Positions 1-9,652 of a DNA stretch of 64,000 bases are shown piece by piece. The position numbers were made by a program, and so were the translations under genes. The stretch comes from Amoeboaphelidium protococcarum (lineage: Eukaryota; Aphelidiomycota; Aphelidea): assembly GCA_023515745.1 (NCBI GenBank), contig JALECJ010000003.1, forward strand, positions 129,001 through 193,000, read 5' to 3'. The first letter of the stretch is position 1. Each line of letters begins with the position of its first letter. The notes beneath the pieces were generated by a model. The model saw only the letters and a program-made list of their open reading frames with translations. It did no database searches and was not told where the DNA came from.

Positions 1-552
1 ATCATTTAATACTTCTGTAGCTGTGTCGACTGGATTCCCCGCTTTGTATGGGATGCTAATGGAGTACGGATCTGTCAGGCGCTAAGGCATCAAACGGTCC
101 TCAAACTAATCAGGCATATCTAGGAGATTTTTATATCGATCGAGACTCTCTTCTGAATTATTGCCGAAGCACTTGGTATATTAACACAAATGATTATTAA
201 GCTTGATATGGAAAGGCATTAAGGACACATCAGGTAGAATATTGAACTTGACGAGACCATGTGTCAGATTATATTGCTAGAGGAAATGCATCAGTCTCAG
301 ATAACTTGGCCAATTCTCCCTGAATTGCACTATTCCTCCATATACTACCCCTTATCTGTTATGCCTTGGAATTTATGAAACAATTGCATAGATCTCACCA
401 TAAATACCATTCAAGACGTTACAGAGAGTCCTTGTGATTGCAACATTTTAATGGCGTTGCTTTCGATACGTCTATACCTTCTTCAGCCGCAAGAATACGC
501 TAATCTTGACGGTTTAATGCGTCCAGCCAAGCTCTAATTAGAGTAGAAGGAT
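1..552 (-). CDS. partial frame of unknown family, cut by the window edge
   Basis: Reading UAR as Gln, this minus-strand frame has no UGA from about position 552 to the window edge, some 184 codons. The part below about 370 has coding-like composition (for example a NWPSYLRLMHFL stretch, then LPDVSLMPFHIKL). No good initiator ATG lies at the upstream end. Another frame between about 420 and 610 also looks coding-like, so an intron or a frameshift near 370-420 is possible. I do not recognise the family. It could be a live gene continuing to the left or a decayed copy next to the LTR-rich stretch. Confidence 0.3.
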
Positions 553-994
553 TCAGAATGGAGCATCCATGAGTATTTGCCAGATTATGTCTAAAGTAGT
601 CCATTAATCAAGCGGATGAGTCGGTTTTCATGTGCATCCAGCAGCACTTTAAGAACTCATCTGCAATGTCCGCCGCTCATGAACATATGTTTCTTCCATT
701 TAACGTACAAATAGAGTCATTTCTTATTAGCATAGCGTTAAGAAGCATGCAAAAATTTGCAGAATGTGTAACAGTGTTGCTATCTTAAGGGTACAATTAG
801 TCTCTCGGATTGTTTATTACAATCTACAGTACTAAAAGTGATAAATTATTACCGCGAGAGGAACGACGTTGTGGTGCCTGGAAAAGAGGAGTGACTCGCG
901 GAAAGAGTAAAACCGGTTTAACATTGACACTTTCCACAAAAGTAATTGTAACCTGAAAAACGTAAAGCATGCTGATCAAAATTATAAAAAAAAT

Positions 995-1065
995 TGCGCC
1001 GAGCGGGAATCGAACCCACGGCAATATCTTGGAAGGATACTATGTTACCCCTACACCATCGGCGA
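995..1065 (-). tRNA. tRNA-Gly (anticodon UCC)
   Basis: A complete intronless cloverleaf: five-pair anticodon stem GTATC/GATAT around loop CTTCCAA (anticodon TCC, reading GGA), T arm GTGGG-TTCGATT-CCCGC, and acceptor CGCCGA pairing with TCGGCG. The internal B box GGTTCGATTCC is intact. The first acceptor pair is T opposite C rather than the usual G-C, so this copy may be slightly damaged. A solo LTR begins 4 nt upstream of its 5' end. No tRNA-Gln with UUA or CUA anticodon, which the genetic code here requires, was found in the window. Confidence 0.9.
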
Positions 1066-1069
1066 TGAG

Positions 1070-1305
1070 TGATACGGTCGCGTAAGATCTTAAAGTGACT
1101 CTTGATTAGATGCAGAGTTGAGAGGTGACGTAATGGGGGTGGCGCAGCAATTAGTGGCGTTATCGAGGCTGCAGAGTTCGTCATTGATCTTCTCTGAGTA
1201 CCGGTTATTGCAAGTGAGAAGTGCATTATCAGGTAGTGGTCTAGTGAATAGTGAATCAGAAGTAATAAAGTATAATCCAGTACAGAAACAGTACCAGCAG
1301 TATCA
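1070..1305. mobile_element. solo LTR, copy 1, beside the tRNA gene
   Basis: A 236-nt unit beginning TGATAC and ending GTATCA, a perfect 6-nt inverted terminus of the TG...CA type typical of retrotransposon LTRs. It is flanked by a 4-bp direct repeat, TGAG at 1066-1069 and TGAG at 1306-1309, as expected of a target-site duplication. A second diverged copy lies in the same orientation at 1638-1858. It starts 4 nt from the 5' end of the tRNA-Gly gene, like tDNA-targeting Ty elements. No internal gag-pol region accompanies it. Confidence 0.8.
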
Positions 1306-1637
1306 TGAGTGAAAAATCTAGGACAGACTATATACACAAATGATTGAAGTGGTGTGCTAGCATTTGTTGAGTTACGGCAAGTAAGTATATGTTGCCTCAA
1401 TCTGAAGACCACCAGACAAAGTTCGAGAGACAGACACAAGATGAATAATAACGTGCAAATAAGTAAATACTATATTAGCACGATGATCATAGAAAAGAAG
1501 GATGTACTTAGACATCCGCATATATAACTCAAGGCGTGTGAAACATAAGCAGCGACATGAGGCGTAGGAAGATCAGTACGCCACTCAGCACAGAGATGTG
1601 GTATCTGCCTCATGACCAGGTGTCACGTTAACATGGG
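1306..1637. other. spacer between the two solo LTRs
   Basis: About 330 nt of AT-rich sequence. I see no coding frame, RNA gene or further LTR copy. Each flanking LTR has its own target-site duplication, so this is probably ordinary host spacer and not the inside of one retrotransposon. Confidence 0.5.
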
Positions 1638-1858
1638 TGATACGGTCGCGTAAGATCATAAAGTGACTCTTGATTAGGTGCAGAGTTGAGAGGTGACGTA
1701 ATGGGGTGGTGTTATCAAAGGCTGTACAGTGCGTAATAGATCTTCTTTGAATACCGGTTATTGCAAGTGAGAAAGGCATAATCAGGTAGTGGTTTAGTGA
1801 ATAGTAGATCAGAAGTGGTAAAGTATATTCCAATACAGAAACAGTAATAGCAGTACCA
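1638..1858. mobile_element. solo LTR, copy 2
   Basis: A direct-orientation relative of the copy at 1070-1305. The first 75 nt are nearly identical; there is an internal deletion of about 18 nt after the GTAATGGGG box and scattered substitutions. It starts TGATAC and ends GTACCA (one change from GTATCA). It carries a separate 4-bp target duplication, TGGG at 1634-1637 and TGGG at 1859-1862, so it inserted independently of copy 1. No internal retrotransposon genes are present. Confidence 0.78.
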
Positions 1859-2386
1859 TGGGTGTTAGCACACGCGTCAATCAAGTTCTGACTCTGAAGG
1901 GCTTAGATGATCAACATTGTTTCAAGTGCGCACCTCTTTCATCATTGATGGGCAAATATCTGCAGTATACAGTATATACGCGCCTCTTATGAGCATTGAT
2001 TTCTTCCACTTGACTTGTTAATAGAGTATTCATCTTATCAACATATTTTATCTTCTTTTATTTCTGTTGGTGTCTCTGCTCGACTCTCAGTCCTGGTAGT
2101 GTCTTTTCATTCGGTGAATATAGTCTCGAAGTCAACAATTTATTAGTAAGGTACGCCCCCTATTTCTCAACGTGCAGGAATTATGCGGTGAATTACATGA
2201 AAAGGTCCCCTTTGCACATGGGAAGAAGGGAATGACCTTAATAGTGAATTTCCGCCGTGTTGCAAACGGAAATTTATGAAACAAAACGGTCGAACCACTC
2301 TACTGTACTAACGAACGTTACGCGTCAATAATCACAGGCTTAAAGCTTTTCTCTCTTTGCGAATCAAACGGCAAAAGTTCAAAAAA
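1859..2386. other. intergenic, upstream of the zinc-finger/WD gene
   Basis: No gene seen. Contains an ACGCGT box at 2320-2325, 62 nt upstream of the next start codon, and T/C-rich tracts around 2040-2110 that could belong to a promoter. Confidence 0.4.
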
Positions 2387-4765
2387 ATGCGGCCCCAACG
2401 CGTTAGAAAGCGTGTCAGTTACAACTTTGACACTTATCCGTTATTATCAGATGGTGATGAAGACAACAAATCACTGGAAATTAATAGTAATCCTAGTGAC
2501 GATGAAGAATTTTAAATCACCTCTGATCACGAGCAGTAGGAAGCTGTAGATGCCGTATTGGAAGAAGATTTACCCGATCACCAGTCATCCACTAACGATG
2601 ATCATTCTGTGGCAACTGATCAAGATGTAGCTGACTAAGAGTCTGACATTGTGCAAGATAGCGATAGTGAAATTAGCATAGAAGAAGAGTAAAATCCACC
2701 TCAAGTACATTAATTATCCTCCGAATAACAATAAATAGTTGATCAAATGGCTTTGCAATCGCTGGTCACTCTGTATGAAAATTATACAAATTCGTTGCAA
2801 CTCAAACTACCCCGTAAAGGACCGAAAGCTGCTGTAAATGTACAAGAATTTGAAAAGATTCTAACTGTAAAGCCTTTACATGGCACTGACAACGCGTAAT
2901 TAAATACCTAGGATGAAGTTAATTCGAGCGATAAAGTAAAAAAGGGACGTCCTAAAAAGAACAAGAGTAGAAAGAGTACTGCTTCTCAAACAGGTGCCAT
3001 GTACAAGTGTCCTCTACCCGGCTGCGATAAAGAGTTTAAAGTATTACCATCGCTCAAGTATCATTTCGACACGTTTTATCACTCTTTAGAAGCACTTTTG
3101 ACCCATGGGAAATAGTAGTAGTAAATTGTAGTTGACTCTGTGGATTGTGAGTAAATGATGGACCATCTCGCAAAGGCGTCTACCACAGTCGAATTGAAGG
3201 ATATTCCATACTATTGGTAAGGATTTGATGTATTGTAATATGGCAATATCAAGTTCAAGAATGCTGAATAAGTCACCTTGGATGAGTATAAGCGCACAAC
3301 TAATACTCGTAAAAGATATAGAGGTCGCTCGTCGTACAATTCTGGACAAATTACTTGGCGAATGGACAGCATTAGTTAAGAAGAGCCAACTGCTGCGGTT
3401 GTTGTTTATCCGTAGAAAGATGTTATTAGTCTCTCTGAGGAGTAGCGGTCTCTTTATGCTCTTTAGAAATTTCCGCTGGAGATATTTCGCGTATCCAATG
3501 ATAACAAGGAAGTATAACTGTTATCATTCCCTGAAGATTGTGATTTGTTGACTTTTACTGATAACAAGTGTACAATTATCAATAATGGTGGACTCATCCT
3601 GGCAATGGAGATATTTCATCTCCAACTTAGTGATACTAATTGCACGTTTATTGCGTGCGGTGGCTCTTTATCTATTACCGACTAACCCATTGTTGGTGTC
3701 TAGAAGGGCGGACCATCTGTAATAAGAGTATGGAGGTTGAACGGTGCAGATCCAGTTTGTTGTATATTATCGCTAGTTACTGACTATGGTAGTATCTTGT
3801 GCTTGCGGTTCTTTGCAAATTTATTGTGGGTATCATTTGAAGATGGTTCACTTGTCGCGTATAGTCTAAATCAAGTGCTGTCGTTCCAAGCGGAAGAATG
3901 TGTCAAGATGGAGAGCGTATTTCATTATTAATCAGCAGATTCTCAATTTACTACTATATAATGCATTGATGGAGATACGTTAGTGGCTGGTGATTCTTGT
4001 GGCAGGATATGGCTATTTAATCAATCTGAAACTGGTGGTACTTTGAGTGTCATAATGAGTGCATTGATTCATGAATGTTCCATTACATCGTTATCTGTTG
4101 TTGGATAATCTGGTCAAGAACAACAAGACATTAAAGTAGTGTCATGTGGCTATGATGGCAGAATACTAATCACCAGTCTCTGTGATATGTCGCATAGTCT
4201 GGTTGCATTGAGATCAAGAGGATTTCTCCCGTAAGTCTAGTGGTTGCCATAATGTGACTCTTTGATGTATGCACAGAATGACTGCACTCTGAAATTGATG
4301 AATTTTGCCGCAAATAATGCCACTAACAGTGAAAATGATCCTTTCAGAAGTGGTAAAGTTACTCAACACTAGAGTTAGGTACACAGCTTCGACGTGACGT
4401 CTATTGAAGGAGGAGAACCATTCGTTGTATACGCGTCCGCTGATGGTCGAGTCGGATTTAGTAAATTCACAAATGTTCTCAAGTCATGGAATGTGCACAG
4501 TCGCGACCGTGTTCCATCATTCATGCAAAATGTGTACCACCTGGTGCCAATGATGAGCGATCCACAGCTCCCCTCTTCAGGAATCCTCTTCATCGAAGGT
4601 GATCGTAGTAGACGGTCAATTGATATGAAGAACACTGCCGTGAGACCAGAGTATGTTCCTCAAGAGTGCCAAGTATCCCAGGTGCGTTTCTGCACTGGTG
4701 GCAATGAGACGCTCATCGTTTCCGCCATCAGAAGTGGTCTCATTCGCATCGACACATTGCTCTGA
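2387..4765 (+). CDS. C2H2 zinc-finger, AT-hook and WD-repeat protein, TFIIIC Tfc6-like
   Basis: One uninterrupted frame of 792 codons ending in UGA, with many in-frame UAA/UAG. The order is: an acidic N-terminus (about residues 25-115), a basic AT-hook-like KKGRPKKNKSR near 185, a C2H2 finger CPLPGCDKEFKVLPSLKYHF near 207-230, then a C-terminal half with weak WD-like blades (for example SFEDGSLVAY and VSCGYDGRI). AT-hook plus beta-propeller resembles the TFIIIC subunit Tfc6/Sfc6/GTF3C2, which helps recruit RNA polymerase III to tRNA and 5S genes. That assignment is an inference from architecture; another chromatin WD protein is possible. Start chosen as the first ATG of the open frame. Confidence 0.55.
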
Positions 4766-5084
4766 TACGTGTCAGTAGTGAAAATAATGATCATGTTTTA
4801 TAATAAATTGAGCATATATATATTATAGTATTATTATTGGAAGATGTTATTAACCAGCGCAAATCCCCTTCTACTTCTTAATTGAGCCTGCCAATCGATC
4901 GAGCGCTCGCCGTAGTTCAAATACTCCTACCATTTGATCGCCGCGCCGACTGTTCTTTTATTCACACACGAAATTGTACTGTAGTCCATATACCATCTTG
5001 CATCATTATTATATCATTGCTATTTTAAAGATTATATTATTTAGTAGATTATATTTATATTGAGATATTAAAGCATTCTAGATT
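4766..5084. other. intergenic
   Basis: AT-rich 319-nt spacer between two plus-strand genes. A TATATA tract lies at 4812-4821. No gene or RNA recognised. Confidence 0.4.
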
Positions 5085-6947
5085 ATGGGCATTTAATAAT
5101 GGAAGGTATCATCTCTGGTGAATCGATATTTGGTAAAATTTGTAGTCATACCCATAGTGTCATTTGGTCTGATTTTACTCTTTTAGACACTGGTGCGAAT
5201 TACCGGCCCATGTATGGTGTCTTTCAATGGGACACCGGAACTTGAAATATTTAGAATTAATTGTGCAGAGCTGACAGGTGAGTAGAGGACGGCCATGATT
5301 CTATCGTAGGTGGCCGTATTTGGATCTCCCATATTCGCCGTATTCTTAATCTACCCGCTCCATCTCTCATATCCGCATTACCTGAACTGGCAGAGATGTA
5401 TTAAGCTGATTGTGCCAATGTTTCTGTTCATAGTTGTGACTGCAATATTTGTAATGCAGTGGCCAGAGTGTAGAAATGAGATTATGGCTGTGCGGCGGGC
5501 GCTTACTCCTCTATATTGGCTCATATTCGTACCTTATCTCTTCAAGTAGGACTATCGAGACTTGCATCGTAACGTGTAGTTGCTCCAGTTTGAACATGAT
5601 TCCACCTGCTGCAAGGAGCCGATTACAGTTCGTGATCACCGGTCCAAGTCCTGGATAGAGTGGATGATCATACTGTCTGTAATGTGGCTCATCCTGTCTG
5701 TTGAATGTAAGATATGGCTGGATATTAATCTGAATTATGTCTTAGCGGCATTTCTGATTGCGACATGTTATCTATGCTGGAGAGAAAGTGGCCTCCATTT
5801 TTATCGTGATTTCTCGTATGCTTATCTCATGTCGGTATTGCCAGTTATTCTAGTGGAATTGTGCATCTCGCTGTGGGAGATTAACGTACAATTGCAGATG
5901 TGGAATGATTATGGATACCAGGTGCTTCTAGTGTTCGGATACAATGTGCTTGTATTGGTCATTGCACATAGCATCAAGACTTGGGCTCAGAACTGTATTG
6001 ATGATAAGAATAACGTCATGTTGGCCATGTATCCGTTCAGGTTATTCGCGTCCTTGTTCTAGTACTTGCTGGTGTTTTCTATTCCAGCATCAGTTGGGCC
6101 TTATGTGTGGATTGCTTCAATCATTGTTCTGGTTGCCAATGTATTGGATCTCACACATGTTCTATCTGATCTATACGATAAATTGAAGCCTAGAACTAAA
6201 CTGCTTCGTGGTATAACTAATCGGAATAATAATAGCAGTAGGAACAAATACTAGCATCTCAATCAACAGTAGAATCATTTGAGGTATGAGAGTGAATATC
6301 ATATGAACTGGATTGATTTGAATAGCAGTGAAGTGTCATCGCTCACAGCAAGTCCGCACAATGCTCGAGAGCTTATGGATTACTTGGTTAATGTTATTGT
6401 GATGGCCCTGGACACTATCCACCAACACGTGTACTGTGTGATGCTCATGTCGACATTTACTGCCGCAGTGCTTCTTCTCGACTTCCTCCCCCAAAATGGT
6501 TCCTAGTGCACCATAAGTTGTCCGTCAGTGTAGCGTAATAAAGAGGTTGGATTCTATTGGATGCTCGTCAAGTTGGCTGTGATTTACTTTTAGTACTTTA
6601 TCGCTGTATTTATAGCCATATTACTGTGGCGATGGAGGATTATGAAGTTGATTGACAAGTATCCGCAACTTCGTGATTTCATATCGGAGCCTATCGATGG
6701 TGATGGCGGCCGTTTGATGAATTTGAATAACTGGTCTGGTATAAGTTTAGACACTCTGGGAAGTGGTGGTTAAATGTCTCGGTATGAGCGGTACTAGAAA
6801 GAATTGGTTCATGCTTAGAAGCTTCTCATTCGAGGTCACATATCTGCAAGGTATTTAAACTTTCAACACGCAGCCTTTCTGATCTGCTCTATAGTCTGGG
6901 GATTTGTGGCCATATTCTGTGCCTCTGTAACTTTTCTTATATTTTGA
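5085..6947 (+). CDS. multipass membrane protein, family not recognised
   Basis: A 620-codon frame ending in UGA, without introns. About ten to twelve hydrophobic segments can be seen: near residues 13-32 (YLVKFVVIPIVSFGLILLF), 75-95, 108-128, 140-155, 194-212, 216-235, 244-265, 277-298, 325-358 (two), 435-470, 485-515 and 593-620. Hydrophilic loops around 370-430 and 520-590 are Ser/Asn/Gln-rich. The protein ends directly after the last hydrophobic segment. No transporter or receptor signature was recognised. The start ATG at 5085 was chosen because the first membrane segment lies in frame upstream of later ATGs. Confidence 0.6.
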
Positions 6948-7489
6948 ATATTTCAATGTGAATGATATTGTTGATTAGATCCATTTATTGTACTTTGAGT
7001 TTGTCGTTATTGAGAGACCAATCGGAGAGAACTTTCATATCTTCCGCCAGCGACCTGAAGTTGAGAGGACTTAAGCCAAAATTCAAGTGGCTATTCTACA
7101 CTGCAAGAGTCGGACACAGCTCCAAGCTTTTCTTACTCAAATCTTCTTACAAGCAGAGCAGATGATTTACGATTTGAATTCATCAACTGCTTGACTGCGG
7201 GAGGGGGAGATTCGAACGAATTTACACAACCGTCATAATAATAAAGGCAAGCACTTTTTCACCGGACAATCATGCAACTCCAACTTCGTAGTGAAACCCA
7301 AAAGTTGCTGACATCATCTCTAGCTTCTTCTATCTCAGTTATCAGATTTTTCATTACCAACTTAGAGTCCTCAGAATCATAGAGTCTACCTTCATATCTC
7401 GAAAATTCTTAACGAGTCTGCATGTCCTTCTTGAAACTACCAAAACCAGATAGAAAACACTTATCTGATAAAACAAAAGAAAAGGAACT

Positions 7490-7905
7490 TAGCGCTCCTT
7501 GATATCAGTAATAATCCAGTCTGATTATTCCAATACTGTTCTTGGAATGATCTTTTGTAATGCAATCTTGGCAATATGGCAGGGTGCATTATCTTGATAA
7601 AAATCGCCTAACACCATGGTCTTTTCTCAGCTTTTTTTAAAGTAGGGAATCACAGCACTATCAATAGTTTTGATGCAAGATTAGCCATTTTGGTTGCCTT
7701 CCAGAGGGATCAAGGGTCTAAAGTCAAGCCAATTCATGGAACGGGAAAAGCATCACTGATATACCACCTTACTGCGTTGTAGCTTTATGCAACCATTCTT
7801 ACTAGCCCGTTTCGATGGTGCCCAAAATGTACTTTGCTTTTCACGATGAATTGACGTTCAGTGGACTCGTCAGATATGATCAAACACTACAATAAATTGA
7901 CAGTT
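7490..7905 (-). pseudogene. degenerate Tc1/mariner-type transposase
   Basis: Read on the minus strand in several frames. It shows IISDEST (first catalytic Asp, about 7870), then PLIPLEGNQNG and YQDNAPCHIAKIALQKI (second catalytic Asp in the DNAPCH signature, about 7570-7600). At least two frameshifts separate the blocks and UGA codons occur between them. The third acidic block (SPDLNPIE-type) could not be found and the N-terminal helix-turn-helix is not clear, so the copy is inactive. UAR codons fit Gln in the readable parts, so it probably decayed after the code change or was adapted to it. Confidence 0.7.
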
Positions 7906-8059
7906 TGTCCGTACTCAACAGAGACTAAGTAGCATAACAATATTCATTTTAAAACATAATTCTGCTAACTCACTGCGGAAATGTACGGTCAGATACTGCT
8001 TAGAATCCTATGAGAAATCATGCTGCATAGCCATCATAATTTCTCTTTAAGGCATGTTA

Positions 8060-8580
8060 CAGCAGCAATTTGACCTGCGTATTGCAGTAAAAATACGGAC
8101 CGGGATGATTGGAAGGTGTAGAAAGTTTGGTATTGCCACAACATTCAGCAATGGCTTCCCACTATCAGGGTCGGTGTATTTGTCTTAACTAGATTCCATC
8201 AAAACTTGTCGCAATCTTTCAACAAGAACAGGCGCAGGTGGGATTAATCTACGTACACGCTGCAGTATATAGTCAGGCTTACTTTGCATCACATCGTCGT
8301 AGTTTGGACCCTTCTAGTTCAGAACACAAGCAACGTCATTCGCATCCTCCTAATTGACAACAAAGATAGCGTCATGGAGTTAGGATCAGAACTAATACTG
8401 GAAAGCATGATGCCTTGGAGTGCAAATTCTATTCATAGCATGCCAAGCGTCTAATTTTAATCTAGAGCAACCATCCACGGCAATAAGGAAAGACACTCTT
8501 GTTCAGAAGCCCAGTTTACTACTTCCTAAAGGGAATCAACTCTACAGGGCAGTTCTGGTACTATGACCCAGGTCTATAAA
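8060..8580 (-). pseudogene. fragmented DDE transposase, RxIPP/DPxTGxPL family
   Basis: Minus-strand pieces in order from 8580 downward: VIVPELPCRVDSLQEVV, then IAVDGCSRLKLDAWHAM, then HDAIFVVNQEDANDVACVL, then QRVRRLIPPAPVLVERLRQV, then KYTDPDSGKPLLN, then in another frame EAIAECCGNTKLSTPSNHPG. This order of motifs matches a large transposase family I know from fungal and oomycete genomes. Frameshifts and UGA codons interrupt it, and only the middle of the protein remains. It lies upstream, on the same strand, of the mariner remnant, so this stretch is a graveyard of nested or adjacent insertions. Confidence 0.55.
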
Positions 8581-9652
8581 AAGCTATCTCATTTTCCGCG
8601 TTAGTTCTTTGTTACATCTGTGGGTATAGTTAACGCGTATGGATATCTGAGAGATTATATTAACATGGTCCAGTCAATTCAGTTTAAGGAGACTAGATTT
8701 CAGAATCAACTTCATTTAAACTGGAAGGCAAAGTGAACTGCGTCTTCCCGGACACTATTGCTTCATAGACTTACAAAGAGGCTATAGCATCTCTCGCTGA
8801 ATACGTAATGTCCATCGGAGCATATACAACTTTGTCCCACACTTTAAACAGCTTCAGAAGCAAATTCATTCTTTTTACCCACACTAAGTAGTCCTACTGC
8901 ACTTTTAACATGCACCAATTGTGAATTCTTATCGACGCGTAGTCGTCTAATGCAGCTGTAGCAGCATGAGTAGAGTGAGTCCCTGTCGGCGTAAGATAGC
9001 AGTGCGAATAACGTACTAGAAATGGTATGCAAAGCAGATATATATATAATTCACTCCATTTTTCCATCACGAAGAGATTCTCTCAAGATTTTACTACATT
9101 TACCTATAGTTCTGGAACTTGTTCTTAAGACAATTCTACCACTCCAGCAGCTAATATTCAGAGTTACGTCTTCTAAATGAGGATGTCCAAGCAGAGTTAA
9201 TACAATTAACGCAATAAGTAGCATCTTATAGAACTAGCTAAAGATTCAGTCAACGCAATATCTTTACCCCTACTACCACCACGGATACTTATGCCATACC
9301 ATACACTATCTCAACGGCACTCTTATCAATTTCTACCCATTTAAACGCGTTTTATCAGTAATATGAGCATTACATTAAATTCTCGTTGTAATAAAGGTGT
9401 AATTCATTTATATTAAATACTCGATGTAGGCATACTCTACAGACGCGTGACTGACCGTCCAGTTAAAGTAAGATGTAGAGAAGAAGAAGAAAGTTCTCTC
9501 TGCTCGTTCCTCTTTTCCCAACCATCAAATACGGTCTTAAAATTAAAAGTTTCAATATGCGATTTACGACGAGGTAGTAGTCAACTTCTAATGCTAATTC
9601 TAATTAAGGATCATCTGCATCAAATTCATACAAGAGCGGAAGTACTCCGTCA
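8581..9652. other. non-coding or decayed sequence upstream of the WDR24-like gene
   Basis: About 1.07 kb with no intact frame I can support. The left part may hold more transposase debris. ACGCGT boxes occur at 8634, 8935, 9346 and 9443, a local cluster. The last 200 nt presumably hold the promoter of the next gene. Confidence 0.4.

Noticed and set aside
5278-5309. GTGAGT...TAG segment that looks like a 32-nt intron
   Set aside because: The frame is open through it and splicing would break the frame.
6962-7165. 67-codon frame after the membrane protein gene
   Set aside because: Short, no family, continues straight into decayed transposon sequence.
7190-7260. tRNA-like 3' half (TTCGAATC with CCCGCA) on the minus strand
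   Set aside because: No pairing acceptor, D arm or anticodon stem could be found; at most a decayed fragment.
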